Shown here: in pieces, positions 52,944-62,159 of the stretch
Position numbering within the stretch: the stretch's first letter is position 1
Layout of the letters: each line of letters begins with the position of its first letter
DNA from: an uncultured Sporosarcina sp.
GTDB lineage: Bacteria; Bacillota; Bacilli; Bacillales_A; Planococcaceae
Reading direction: 5' to 3'
Length of the DNA: 64,000 nucleotides
Assembly (NCBI GenBank): GCA_947644645.1
Contig: CANSAF010000005.1
Coordinates: 1 to 64,000 of the forward strand
Program-made: the position numbers and the translations under genes
The notes under the pieces: generated by a model
What the model was told of the DNA's origin: nothing
What the model saw: only the letters and a program-made list of their open reading frames with translations
Database searches by the model: none

Positions 52944-53761
52944 AAAAATGGTTGTTAGCGAGTGTCTTTGTTTTAGTATTAGGCGTACTTGCGGCTTGCG
53001 GAGGTAGTGAAGGGAAGTCGGAAGGTGGTAGCGCATTAAGTGATGAAAAATTAGTTGTCGGTGTAACAGCTGGACCTCATGAAGAAATTCTTGAAAAAGT
53101 GAAAGAGTTAGCGGAAGAAGAAGGCTTAACAATTGAGATTAAAACATTTATGGACTATGTTATGCCAAATGTTGCGTTAGCAGAAAAAGAAATTGATATA
53201 AACAGTTTCCAAACAGAACCATTTTTTGATGCGATGAAGGAAGACAGAGGGTTAGATTTAGTAAAAGTAGCGGATACGGTGACGTTTCCAATGGGCGTTT
53301 ATTCGGAAGATGTGACGGATGTCGCAGATCTTGAGCCGGGTGCTAAAATTGGTTTGCCAAGTGACCCAACAAATAGCGGACGTGCATTAATGTTATTTGA
53401 AGCAGCAGGACTCTTGAAAATGGAAGAGGGTGTTGGTCTGAATGGAACAATTCGTGACATTGCAGATAACCCAAATAATTATGAGTTTATCGAATTGGAC
53501 TCTGCACAAATTGCACGTCAATTGAATGAACTTGACGCCGCAGCAATTAACACGAACTTTGCAATCGAAGCTGGGTTATCACCTGCGGAAGACGCGATTT
53601 TTAGTGAAGGTGCAGATTCTCCGTATGCCAATTTAATTGCAGTTAGAACGGAAAATAAAGATGATGCAGTCGTTCAAAAGTTCATTGATTTATATCGATC
53701 GGAAGAAGTTAAACAATTTATCGAGGAAAACTTTTCAAAATCGATTATCCCATCTTGGTAA
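52940..53761 (+). CDS. metQ: Methionine ABC transporter binding lipoprotein MetQ
   Basis: NlpA-family lipoprotein of 273 aa: lipobox LAACG, VGVTAGPHEEILE, the D-Y-V-x-P-N-x-A-L motif (FMDYVMPNVALAEKEID), FQTEPFFD, and LPSDPTNSGRALMLF. Binds L- or D-methionine and, in some species, analogues. Confidence 0.93.
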   Translation: MKKWLLASVFVLVLGVLAACGGSEGKSEGGSALSDEKLVVGVTAGPHEEILEKVKELAEEEGLTIEIKTFMDYVMPNVALAEKEIDINSFQTEPFFDAMKEDRGLDLVKVADTVTFPMGVYSEDVTDVADLEPGAKIGLPSDPTNSGRALMLFEAAGLLKMEEGVGLNGTIRDIADNPNNYEFIELDSAQIARQLNELDAAAINTNFAIEAGLSPAEDAIFSEGADSPYANLIAVRTENKDDAVVQKFIDLYRSEEVKQFIEENFSKSIIPSW

Positions 53762-53778
53762 TCTTTGATAGGTATAGA

Positions 53779-53822
53779 GAAAGGGTGTTTGCATTGTCAT
53801 GATGCAAATCCCCCTTTTTTCT
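53779..53822 (+). terminator. Intercistronic terminator-like hairpin
   Basis: AAAGGG-t-GtTTGCAT pairs with ATGCAAAtCccCCTTTT, with a T run. Placed between metQ and metN, it would let more binding protein than ATPase and permease be made. Confidence 0.7.
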
Positions 53823-53842
53823 ATTTGAAAGGAATGAAGTAG

Positions 53843-54862
53843 ATGATTAGATTAGAAAATGTATCTAAAGTTTTTAAAATTAAAAACAAAGAAGTGACAG
53901 CTGTTGATCAAGCAAATATTCATGTGAAAAAAGGCGAGATCCATGGTGTGATTGGTTATAGTGGCGCTGGGAAAAGTACGTTAATTCGCTGTGTGAATAT
54001 GTTGGAAAAGCCATCTGCTGGAAAAGTGATCATCGATGGGGAAGACATTACAACGCATTCTGCAAATAAACTGCGAGAAGCGCGTCAAAAAGTAGGTATC
54101 ATTTTCCAAGGGTTTAACTTGTTAAAAACGGCGACAGTTTACGATAATATCGCCATTCCACTGAAACTTATCGGGTTGAATAAAGAAGAAGTGAAAGCAC
54201 GAACGGAAAAGTATTTGGATATTGTCGGGTTAGCTGACCGTCATTCAAACTATCCCTCTCAATTATCGGGTGGTCAAAAACAGCGTGTGGCCATTGCAAG
54301 AGCATTATCGCAAGAGCCAGAAGTTTTATTAAGTGACGAAGCGACAAGTGCATTAGATCCTGAAACAACAGAATCGATACTTGATTTATTATTGAAAATT
54401 AATCGTGAGTTTGGGATTACGATTTTACTCATTACACATGAGATGAATGTCATTCAAAAAATTTGTGATTATGTTTATGTCCTTGAAAATGGAAAAATTG
54501 TTGAGGATGGCAATGCGATTGATTTATTCACAAGTCCTCAACATCGAACGACAAAGAAATTTTTAAGCGCGATTGCGCAAAGGAATTTATCGCCTTCTTT
54601 AATTTCACAATTACATTTATCGGGTCCTGTCGTTCGTTTAACTTTCATTGGAGATGTTACGGGGAAGCCGTTACTTGCTGAAGTGAATCAAAAATTCCAA
54701 GTGAAATCGAATATTTTGGCAGCAAATATTATCGAATTAAAAAATGGTGTCATCGGAAATTTAGTCGTTCATTTAATTGGTGATAAGAATGAAATTAAGG
54801 AAGCATTATCATTTTTAAGTAAACAAAATGTCGGGGTAGAAGAATTGAGGGATGACAATTGA
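53843..54862 (+). CDS. metN: Methionine ABC transporter ATP-binding protein MetN
   Basis: 339 aa: Walker A GYSGAGKST, FQGFNLL, signature LSGGQKQR, Walker B VLLSDEATSALDP and a C-terminal NIL (ACT-like) domain of about 80 residues, which binds methionine and inhibits transport in MetNI. Overlaps metI by four bases. Confidence 0.95.
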   Translation: MIRLENVSKVFKIKNKEVTAVDQANIHVKKGEIHGVIGYSGAGKSTLIRCVNMLEKPSAGKVIIDGEDITTHSANKLREARQKVGIIFQGFNLLKTATVYDNIAIPLKLIGLNKEEVKARTEKYLDIVGLADRHSNYPSQLSGGQKQRVAIARALSQEPEVLLSDEATSALDPETTESILDLLLKINREFGITILLITHEMNVIQKICDYVYVLENGKIVEDGNAIDLFTSPQHRTTKKFLSAIAQRNLSPSLISQLHLSGPVVRLTFIGDVTGKPLLAEVNQKFQVKSNILAANIIELKNGVIGNLVVHLIGDKNEIKEALSFLSKQNVGVEELRDDN

Positions 54863-55524
54863 ACGGAGATTTTTGGGGAAAATGGTGGCCGCAATATCAA
54901 CAAGCAACAATTGAAACGTTTCAAATGGTTGGGATTTCTTTATTTTATTCGATCTTAATAGGAATTCCTTTAGGAGTATTACTTGTTCTTTCTCGTCCAG
55001 GTCAATCATGGGAAAATAAATGGGTCTATCAAACTTTAAATATCGTCGTGAATATTGTTCGGTCGATTCCGTTTATTATTCTACTGTTTTTTATTTTACC
55101 ATTTACGAAATTGATCGTTGGGACATCAATCGGCGTAAAAGGTGTAATTGTTCCACTGGTTCTTTACACATCCCCGTACATAGCACGTTTAATGGAAACT
55201 GCATTATTGGAAGTGGAAAGTGGTGTCATCGAAGCTTATACAGCAATGGGGATTAAAACACGACATATTATTTGGCATGTCATGTTGAGAGAAGCACGTT
55301 CTTCAATCATTTTAGGACTGACAATTGCTACAGTTTCTTTAGTTGGTGCAACAGCAATGGCAGGGCTTGTCGGTGCAGGTGGACTTGGTGATTTAGCTTA
55401 TCGTTATGGACATTTAAGGTATGAAGTGGATGTTATGTATATAACAATCTTTATTTTAATTATCATTATTCAAAGTGTCCAGTCGATTGGGAATCGAATG
55501 GCAGCAAGATTGAAGAAAGATTAA
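54859..55524 (+). CDS. metI: Methionine ABC transporter permease MetI
   Basis: 221-aa permease with five hydrophobic segments, NIVRSIPFIILL, and the EAA loop ESGVIEAYTAMGIKTRHIIWHVMLREA; ends with the family GGLGDLAYRYG. TTG 54859 is the start, coupled to metN. Confidence 0.93.
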   Translation: MNGDFWGKWWPQYQQATIETFQMVGISLFYSILIGIPLGVLLVLSRPGQSWENKWVYQTLNIVVNIVRSIPFIILLFFILPFTKLIVGTSIGVKGVIVPLVLYTSPYIARLMETALLEVESGVIEAYTAMGIKTRHIIWHVMLREARSSIILGLTIATVSLVGATAMAGLVGAGGLGDLAYRYGHLRYEVDVMYITIFILIIIIQSVQSIGNRMAARLKKD

Positions 55525-55543
55525 AAAAGGGGAATGGTGAGAG

Positions 55544-56683
55544 ATGAGGATTCAAAATGATGATTTACTACTAAAAAATATTAACCCGGAAGAAGCGATG
55601 CCAGCTGCAATTTTAGAGTTGGAAAAGCTGGCGAAAGATAAAATGACACCAGGTGCATTTGGGTATGTCCAATCAGGTGCAGGCGGCGAAGAAACATTGG
55701 AGAAAAACGTTTCCGCATTTTCGAAGTACAGCATCATTCCACGATTTTTAAATGATGTTTCGTCGATTGATCTATCTGTCACTTTATTTGGTCGTCGCTA
55801 TCCAACACCTTTATTCATTGCGCCGGTTGGCATGCAGAAAATTGCCCATGAAGAAGGGGATTTAGCGACTGCGAGAGCGGCTGCGAAATTTGGCATTCCA
55901 TTTATTCAAAGTACAGTTTCCAGTTATTCGATTGAGGAAGTAAAAGAGGCGACAGGGGATAGTTCGAAATGGTTTCAGTTGTACTGGACAAGTCAGGATG
56001 ATGAAATTGCCTACAGCATGGTGAAACGTGCGGAAGAAGCTGGTTATGAAGCCATCGTGTTAACGGTCGATACGGTGATGCTTGGATGGCGTGAAGAAGA
56101 TGTGCGCAATCAATATTCTCCGTTAAAGCAAGGATTTGGAAAAGCGAATTATGATACAGATCCAGTCTTTTTAGCTTCTTTACCTTCAAATAATTTTGAA
56201 GATGTTATTCAGGCAGTGAGTGATAATGTCTATCATCCTGCACTTAATTGGGAAAAAGTTGCGGAATTAAAGAAGAGAACGACTTTACCACTGTTACTAA
56301 AAGGAATATTACACCCGGAAGACGCGAAATTAGCGATTGAACACGGCATCGATGGTCTGATTGTATCGAATCACGGGGGACGTCAATTAGATGGCGTTAT
56401 TGCGAGTATCGATGCATTACCTGGAATTGTTGAAAGTGTCGATGGGAAAATTCCAGTCTTATTTGATAGTGGTATTCGTAGAGGATCGGATGCTATCAAA
56501 GCGATCGCACTCGGGGCGGATGCTGTATGTATCGGCAGACCTTTCGTGTACGGTTTAGCAGCAGGCGGGCAAAAAGGCGTTGAACATGTGCTAGGAAATT
56601 TATGTGATGAAATAAGAGTTTCCTTATCGCTCGCAGGTGCGGTTCGATTGAAAGATGTTAGGGGATTAATTGTGAAAGAGTAA
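55544..56683 (+). CDS. FMN-dependent alpha-hydroxy-acid oxidase, lactate 2-monooxygenase-like
   Basis: 379-aa TIM-barrel flavoenzyme. FMN and active-site marks: PLFIAPVGMQKI, LTVDTVMLGWREEDV, the catalytic SNHGGRQLDG, and DSGIRRGSDAIKAIALGADAVCIGRP. The L-G-W-R-x-x-D stretch followed by Y-D-T-D-P-V-F is more like lactate 2-monooxygenase (which yields acid plus CO2) than like simple lactate oxidase. Nineteen bases after metI, so its substrate may be a hydroxy acid related to methionine. Confidence 0.85.
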   Translation: MRIQNDDLLLKNINPEEAMPAAILELEKLAKDKMTPGAFGYVQSGAGGEETLEKNVSAFSKYSIIPRFLNDVSSIDLSVTLFGRRYPTPLFIAPVGMQKIAHEEGDLATARAAAKFGIPFIQSTVSSYSIEEVKEATGDSSKWFQLYWTSQDDEIAYSMVKRAEEAGYEAIVLTVDTVMLGWREEDVRNQYSPLKQGFGKANYDTDPVFLASLPSNNFEDVIQAVSDNVYHPALNWEKVAELKKRTTLPLLLKGILHPEDAKLAIEHGIDGLIVSNHGGRQLDGVIASIDALPGIVESVDGKIPVLFDSGIRRGSDAIKAIALGADAVCIGRPFVYGLAAGGQKGVEHVLGNLCDEIRVSLSLAGAVRLKDVRGLIVKE

Positions 56684-56697
56684 TTGAATGAATTAGG

Positions 56698-56750
56698 ATA
56701 AGCCTTTAGGTGTCTGAGAAATAGATGCTTAAAGGCTTATTTATTTTTTG
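56698..56750 (+). terminator. Terminator of the hydroxy-acid/methionine operon
   Basis: Arms ATAAGCCTTTA (56698-56708) and TAAAGGCTTAT (56731-56741), with T-rich tail to 56750. Confidence 0.8.
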
Positions 56751-56772
56751 GGTGCTTTAACACCGTGAATTG

Positions 56773-56781
56773 TGTTATAAT
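56773..56781 (+). promoter_or_regulatory. Extended -10 promoter of the acyl-CoA ligase gene
   Basis: TGT plus TATAAT, an extended -10 element, 38 bases before the start codon; no clear -35. Confidence 0.5.
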
Positions 56782-56818
56782 ACAAAATAATTAAAAAACA
56801 CAAAGTGGGGGATTTGTG

Positions 56819-58381
56819 ATGAATAAACCTTTATTATTAACAGACTTTTTAGATCGTGCAGTTCATTTATACGGGGAGAAAAAAGCGATTATTGATCAAA
56901 ATGAAAAGGTCTATACGTACAATGAAGTGAATGACAGGGTCAATCAATTATCGCATGGGTTACATCATTTAGGGGTTCAAAAACAAGATCGCGTTGCTTA
57001 TCTTGCGCCGAATACGGTTGAGATGTATGAAGGTTTTTATGGGGTGTTTCAAGTTGGTGCGGTGATGGTGTCGCTCAATACGCGCTTGTCACCGAATGAA
57101 TATTTATTTATTTTAAATCACAGTGAAAGTAAAGTATTATTTGTCGACCATGCACTTGTAGATCGAATTGAGCCGATTATCGATCAGCTGGAAACGGTGA
57201 AAACGATTATTGTTCATGGGGCAACTGAAACGAAAGGTCATTTCAATGCTTATGAAAGCTGGTTGGCGAACGAGTCTAAAGAAACTTTTGAACGTGTTCC
57301 ATTAATTGAAGATGATATTGCGACGTTATTATATACGAGCGGAACAACGGGAAACCCAAAAGGGGTCATGTTAACGCATCGTAATAATTATTTGCATGCG
57401 CTTTCAACGATGCACCATCTCCGCGTATCCGACCAAGATACATTGATTCATATTTTGCCCATGTTTCATGTCAATGGATGGGGATCGCCTTTTTATTACA
57501 CAGCGAATGGTGCCACACAAATTATGCAAAAAGACAATGATCCGGCTGGAATTTTACGAAAAGTCGAACAATATGGTGCGACAGTGATGCATATGGCACC
57601 TGTTGTATTAAGTGGACTAATCGATGAGTTTCCGAAGACAAAACCTGTAATTGAGCAAAACGTTCGGATTGTCATAGCGGGGTCAGCACCGCCACAAGCT
57701 TTCATTAAAAAAGTTGAAGAAGAGATTGGCTGGGAATTTATTCAAGTGTACGGCATGACTGAAACAGCGCCATTATCGCTAACTTCTTATATTTCATCAG
57801 AAGACGATGATTTAAGTGGGGATGAATATTATCAAATGAAAGCGAAAGCCGGCTATGAAATGATTGGGACAAGTGTCCGCGTTGTCGATGAAAATGGAAA
57901 AGACGTGAAAAATAACGGGGAAGAAGTCGGGGAAGTGGTTGTTTATGGTCCCGGAGTGATGAAAGGATATTGGAAAAACGAGGAAGAAACGAGCCGAACG
58001 ATTATTGATGGTTGGCTCTATACAGGCGATGTCGGAACGATTGATGAACGAAATCGTGTCGCCATTGTGGATCGTAAAAAAGATATTATCATTAGTGGTG
58101 GAGAAAATATCGCTTCGATTGAAGTTGAAGGGATTTACCATGAACATCCAGCAGTTAAAGAAGTCGCGATTGTTGCCGTTCCGCATGAAAAATGGGGCGA
58201 ATCCCCGCATGCATGTATCGTACTTCGAGAAGGCATGCATGCCACTGAAGAAGAGCTAATTGCATTTGCTAGGGAAAGAATTAGTCATTTCAAATGTCCA
58301 AAAGGTGTGACGTTTTTGGAAGAGTTACCGAAAAATGCGAGTGGTAAAATTTTAAAAGTACAGTTAAGAGAGCTGGTTTAG
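56819..58381 (+). CDS. Fatty-acid/acyl-CoA ligase (AMP-forming)
   Basis: 520-aa ANL-superfamily ligase. P-loop YTSGTTGNPKGVM, LPMFHVNGWG, YGMTETAP, YTGDVG, DRKKDIIISGGENI and the catalytic Lys in NASGKILK. Converts a carboxylic acid, ATP and CoA to acyl-CoA. The L-P-M-F-H-V-N-G-W-G type is common to medium-chain and 3-methylthiopropionate ligases (DmdB) as well as long-chain ones, so the chain length is open. Separately transcribed from the operon before it. ATG 56819 follows GTGGGGGA. Confidence 0.88.
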   Translation: MNKPLLLTDFLDRAVHLYGEKKAIIDQNEKVYTYNEVNDRVNQLSHGLHHLGVQKQDRVAYLAPNTVEMYEGFYGVFQVGAVMVSLNTRLSPNEYLFILNHSESKVLFVDHALVDRIEPIIDQLETVKTIIVHGATETKGHFNAYESWLANESKETFERVPLIEDDIATLLYTSGTTGNPKGVMLTHRNNYLHALSTMHHLRVSDQDTLIHILPMFHVNGWGSPFYYTANGATQIMQKDNDPAGILRKVEQYGATVMHMAPVVLSGLIDEFPKTKPVIEQNVRIVIAGSAPPQAFIKKVEEEIGWEFIQVYGMTETAPLSLTSYISSEDDDLSGDEYYQMKAKAGYEMIGTSVRVVDENGKDVKNNGEEVGEVVVYGPGVMKGYWKNEEETSRTIIDGWLYTGDVGTIDERNRVAIVDRKKDIIISGGENIASIEVEGIYHEHPAVKEVAIVAVPHEKWGESPHACIVLREGMHATEEELIAFARERISHFKCPKGVTFLEELPKNASGKILKVQLRELV

Positions 58382-58386
58382 TAGTG

Positions 58387-58431
58387 AAGAAGTCTAGAAA
58401 GTTCAAAAGAAAACTTTTTAGACTTCTTTTT
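58387..58431 (+). terminator. Terminator after the acyl-CoA ligase gene
   Basis: Arms aagaagtctagaaagtt and aactttttagacttctt with one mismatch and a T run to 58431. Confidence 0.85.
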
Positions 58432-58533
58432 ATCCATTGACATGAATATCCAAAGAAACCACTGTACGAATGATTATATTTGTAAATTAATATATTAAAA
58501 AGTAGGTTTGATAATTGAAGCGATAGGGTAGAA

Positions 58534-58554
58534 AGTTAATGAGCTTTACTAACT
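58534..58554. promoter_or_regulatory. Putative ROK-repressor operator
   Basis: AGTTAaT-gagcttt-AcTAACT, an inverted repeat with AGTTA/TAACT ends, resembles the A/T-rich dyads bound by XylR-type ROK repressors. It lies about 30 bases before the ribosome site of the ROK gene. Confidence 0.4.
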
Positions 58555-58621
58555 TCAATCTTTGTGAAAGGGGGAGGTTCAAGTTACTCACGAACAATTA
58601 AATAGGTCTTTTATAAAACAA

Positions 58622-59764
58622 GTGAATCAGAAGAATGTTTTATTATGTATTAAGCGAAATGACGGAATCTCCAGAGCAGAAATTGCAAAAGTATTGTCCC
58701 TTAGTAAGCCAACAACTTCAAAGCTTGTTCAAGAATTAATCGATGAAGGATGGGTTTACGAAGAGTGGCGGGAAGAAGTAAATTCTTTAGGTGGAAGAAG
58801 GCCCCTTTCGCTTTTTTTTAATGAAAAGTCAAAATACATTTTTGGAATTGATATTGGTGGCACAAATGTTGAAGTGGCATTGGTCAGTTTAACAGGAAAA
58901 GTAATCGAGAAAACAACCTTTTCAACTCAGCAGCATTTAGGCGTTCAATTGATTGAAAAATTGGTAGATAGTTTGTATAAGTTGATGAAAAAACAGAATT
59001 TATCAGACAGTAAAATATTGGGTATTGGCATCGGTGTGCCTGGTATTACAGATTTTGAGAAAGGGATTGTCATTGACGCACCGACTTTGGGCTGGTGTAA
59101 TTATCCTTTACGGCAAGTATTGGAAGAGAAATTATCTTATCCAATTTACATCGATAATGATGTGAATGTTTCTGTAATTGGTGAAAAGTGGCAAGGTGCT
59201 GCGAAGAATAAACGAAATATTTTGAAGGTTATGCTTGGTACTGGAATTGGTTGTGGCATGATTTTAGAAAATGAACTTTACCGCGGTGCTTCCTATGCTG
59301 CGGGAGAAGTTGGTTATATGGTGACAGATCAATCGGCTTTAAATAAAGGATATACTTCAATGTTTGCGGGCTATGGTTTTTTGGATAATCATGTCGGTGG
59401 TCCTGCCATTGCGAGTCAAATGAACAAGCATCTTTCGAAAGAAAACGAAGTGACAGCGAGACAAGTATTTGAACTCGCGCGTGAACATCATCCACAAGCT
59501 GAAAAAATTGTGCAAGACATGATTGAACATTTATCTTTTGCATTAATGAATTTGATTGCGGTTGTGAATCCGCAGTGCATTGTCATTGGTGGAGGAATTG
59601 CGAAATCTTTACCCCCCTATTTACCAATGATTCAAGCGACAATTGAAAAGTATATACCGATTGCCTGTGAAATACTATTTAGCGAGCAAGAAGACATGTC
59701 AGTGTTAGGCGCAGCATATTTATTATTAACTGAACATGATTCGATATTCAATGTAAATGAGTAG
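58622..59764 (+). CDS. ROK-family transcriptional regulator (XylR/NagC type)
   Basis: At least 380 aa: N-terminal winged helix (ISRAEIAKVLSLSKPTTSKLVQELI), then the ROK sugar-kinase-like fold with GIDIGGTNVEVALV, GVPG and the CIVIGGG strand. The usual zinc Cys cluster (CxCGxxGC) is not evident. GTG 58622 is the first accepted start, but the open frame goes on upstream and reads VTHEQLNRSFIKQ, a typical ROK N-terminus, with GGGGGAGG five bases before a GTT at 58583; the real start may be there. Probably controls the sugar transporter that follows. Confidence 0.88.
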   Translation: MNQKNVLLCIKRNDGISRAEIAKVLSLSKPTTSKLVQELIDEGWVYEEWREEVNSLGGRRPLSLFFNEKSKYIFGIDIGGTNVEVALVSLTGKVIEKTTFSTQQHLGVQLIEKLVDSLYKLMKKQNLSDSKILGIGIGVPGITDFEKGIVIDAPTLGWCNYPLRQVLEEKLSYPIYIDNDVNVSVIGEKWQGAAKNKRNILKVMLGTGIGCGMILENELYRGASYAAGEVGYMVTDQSALNKGYTSMFAGYGFLDNHVGGPAIASQMNKHLSKENEVTARQVFELAREHHPQAEKIVQDMIEHLSFALMNLIAVVNPQCIVIGGGIAKSLPPYLPMIQATIEKYIPIACEILFSEQEDMSVLGAAYLLLTEHDSIFNVNE

Positions 59765-59834
59765 AACATAGTTGGGCGATAACATATGGATAGATAGAAG
59801 TTTAATCTCAATACAATAAGAAAGGGTGTAGGAA

Positions 59835-61130
59835 ATGAAAAAGACGTTTGCATTGATTTTTACTTTGCTGATTGGGTCTGTTTTATTGGCAGCTTGTTCT
59901 GGTGGCGATTCTAAAGGAGGAGAAAAGGATTCAGATAAAACAGAAATCACCTATTGGCAATACACATTCCCAACAAAAGTAGAAGAAATTGATAAAATTA
60001 TTGCCGATTTCGAAGCTGAAAATCCAGATATTAAAGTGGTTGCACAAGATTTCCCTTATGATCAGTACCAAAATAAAATTTTTGCGGCAGTGGAAGCTGG
60101 AGATGGACCTGATATTTTAAATATTTATAATGGATGGATTTCTAAGTTTGTCGATATGGATTATATTCAACCAATTCGTGAAGAATTTATGAGTAAAGAT
60201 GAGATTTCAGATTACTATGTAGATATGATTCAACCATATGAGTTAGATGGGGAATATTATACATTGCCAGTCGCAGTGCGTTCATTAGCCTTATTTTGGA
60301 ATAAAGATATGTATAAAGAAGCTGGTTTAGATCCTGAAAGTCCACCGAAAACTTGGGATGAGTTAATCGAAAATGCAAAAGCAATGACTGAAATGACAGA
60401 TGATGGGCGCTATAAAAAAGAAGGTTTTGGTTGGAATGCTGCGGGGCAAGGACTTCATGAATTCCAACAAGTTTTACTGCGGCAATATGGTGTAGAACCT
60501 TATAGTGAAGATGCTTCAAAAGTATTATGGAATGAAAAACAAGAAGGCTATGATGCGTTTAAATATTGGATGGATATGACAATGGTACACAAAATCGGAG
60601 ATCCTGATGTTGGAAATACTTACCGAGAAGCTTTCCTTGCAGGACTTGCGGGCATGATTGTCGATGGATCATTTGCAGTTGGCGATATTCAAAATGCGAA
60701 TTTCGATTGGGGTGTAACGACATTACCTGTACTTGAAGAAGGCGGCTTACAATCGAATTATGCTTCGTATTGGACAAATGCCATTGCAAAAGGTGTAGAA
60801 GGTAAAAAATTAGAAGCGAGTGAAAAATTCTTAGCGTATTTAATCCAAGAAGATGTGCAAAGAGATTGGTTGGAAAATATCGGTGAGTTACCAGCATCTA
60901 AAGCGTTAATTGAAGATGCAGAACTTGCGAATGACCCAACTTACGGACCATTTATCGAAGGATTAGAGTACGCACACGCGACTTTCTTTGTCAATGAAGA
61001 TAAAGAACGTCAAATTATTATCGATGGTGTGGATAAAATTCGTTTGGAAAATGCCGATTATGATGAAACCTTCGATGATATCGTGAAAAAGATTCAAGAA
61101 GTGCGGGATGAATTTTTTGATAAGCAGTAG
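59835..61130 (+). CDS. Sugar ABC transporter binding lipoprotein (CUT1)
   Basis: 431-aa family 1 solute-binding protein: lipobox LAACS, EITYWQYTFPTKVEEIDKIIADFEAENPDIKV, GDGPDILNIYNGW, and ALFWNKDMYKEAGLDPESPPKTWDEL. Binds an oligo- or disaccharide-like compound. No ATPase gene is present in the window, as is common where a shared MsmX-type ATPase serves several systems. Confidence 0.92.
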   Translation: MKKTFALIFTLLIGSVLLAACSGGDSKGGEKDSDKTEITYWQYTFPTKVEEIDKIIADFEAENPDIKVVAQDFPYDQYQNKIFAAVEAGDGPDILNIYNGWISKFVDMDYIQPIREEFMSKDEISDYYVDMIQPYELDGEYYTLPVAVRSLALFWNKDMYKEAGLDPESPPKTWDELIENAKAMTEMTDDGRYKKEGFGWNAAGQGLHEFQQVLLRQYGVEPYSEDASKVLWNEKQEGYDAFKYWMDMTMVHKIGDPDVGNTYREAFLAGLAGMIVDGSFAVGDIQNANFDWGVTTLPVLEEGGLQSNYASYWTNAIAKGVEGKKLEASEKFLAYLIQEDVQRDWLENIGELPASKALIEDAELANDPTYGPFIEGLEYAHATFFVNEDKERQIIIDGVDKIRLENADYDETFDDIVKKIQEVRDEFFDKQ

Positions 61131-61171
61131 CTAAAGAAAAGGTCTATTTTTATAGTGAAATATAACGGGAA

Positions 61172-61204
61172 TGTCCAGGAAGTTTCACATAGACTTTCTG
61201 GACA
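61172..61204 (+). other. Intercistronic hairpin
   Basis: TGTCCAG (61172-61178) pairs with CTGGACA (61198-61204), with inner pairing, between the binding-protein and permease genes; no T run. Likely separates their mRNA levels by processing. Confidence 0.55.
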
Positions 61205-61227
61205 ATACCGATTTTAGGAGGGGGAAA

Positions 61228-62148
61228 ATGGCTACAAATAAAGAAACGATAGAAAAAAAGACTTTAAGTTTACAAACAAAAAAGGCATTGATTGCTTATT
61301 CGTTTTTAATCATTCCAGTTTTGTTTTACTTGGCAATCCGAATTATCCCTGCATTTCAAGCCTTTTTAATGTCTTTTACAACGAGTAGTTCTTCAGCATT
61401 TACCCTTGAAAACTATCAAAAATTGGTTCAAGACGAAGTGTTTTGGAAGTCTGTTAAAAATACGATGTTATATGTTGTTATTGTTGTGCCGCTCCAAATG
61501 CTATTTGGTTTACTATTAGCATTAGCAATCGAAAGAATGGGTGGAAAATTTAAATGGTTTTACCGTGTTGTCTTCTTTTTACCGTATATGACGTCAATTG
61601 TCGCCATTAGCTGGGTTTGGCGATTATTATATGATCCGAACTCAGGTGTTTTAAATGAAATTTTAGTGAAATTACATTTGCCAACACAAGAATGGTTGGG
61701 AAGCCCTTCCACTGCACTTATATCGATTAGTATTGTTATCATTTGGCAAATGATGGGTTTTTGTATGTTATTGTTCACAGCAGGCTTACAAGTTATTCCG
61801 AAACAATATTATGAAGCGGCAAATATTGACGGAGCGACGAAATGGCAATTATTTTGGAATATTACTTTCCCATTACTGAATCCAACGATTGTTTTTCTTG
61901 CGATTATTGGTGTCATTCAAACGCTGCAAACTTTCACACAAATTGCGAATTTGACAGGGGGAAGTTCTGGGGGCGGATTGGGCGGACCTTTGAACAGTAC
62001 GATGAGTGTCGTTGTTTATATGTATAACGAAGGTTTCCGCGAATATAATTTACATTATGCTGCGGCAAGTACGGTTTTCCTGTTTATTTTAATTTTAATT
62101 GTGACGTTAATTCAATTCCGAACATTTAATAAAAGTTATAAATTGTGA
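61228..62148 (+). CDS. Sugar ABC transporter permease (MalF/UgpA type)
   Basis: 306 aa, six hydrophobic segments and the coupling loop EAANIDGATKWQLFWNITFPLLNP. ATG 61228 has AGGAGGGGG at good distance; the longer frame from 61171 covers the hairpin and has no ribosome site. Confidence 0.92.
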   Translation: MATNKETIEKKTLSLQTKKALIAYSFLIIPVLFYLAIRIIPAFQAFLMSFTTSSSSAFTLENYQKLVQDEVFWKSVKNTMLYVVIVVPLQMLFGLLLALAIERMGGKFKWFYRVVFFLPYMTSIVAISWVWRLLYDPNSGVLNEILVKLHLPTQEWLGSPSTALISISIVIIWQMMGFCMLLFTAGLQVIPKQYYEAANIDGATKWQLFWNITFPLLNPTIVFLAIIGVIQTLQTFTQIANLTGGSSGGGLGGPLNSTMSVVVYMYNEGFREYNLHYAAASTVFLFILILIVTLIQFRTFNKSYKL

Positions 62149-62159
62149 GGAGGGAAATC

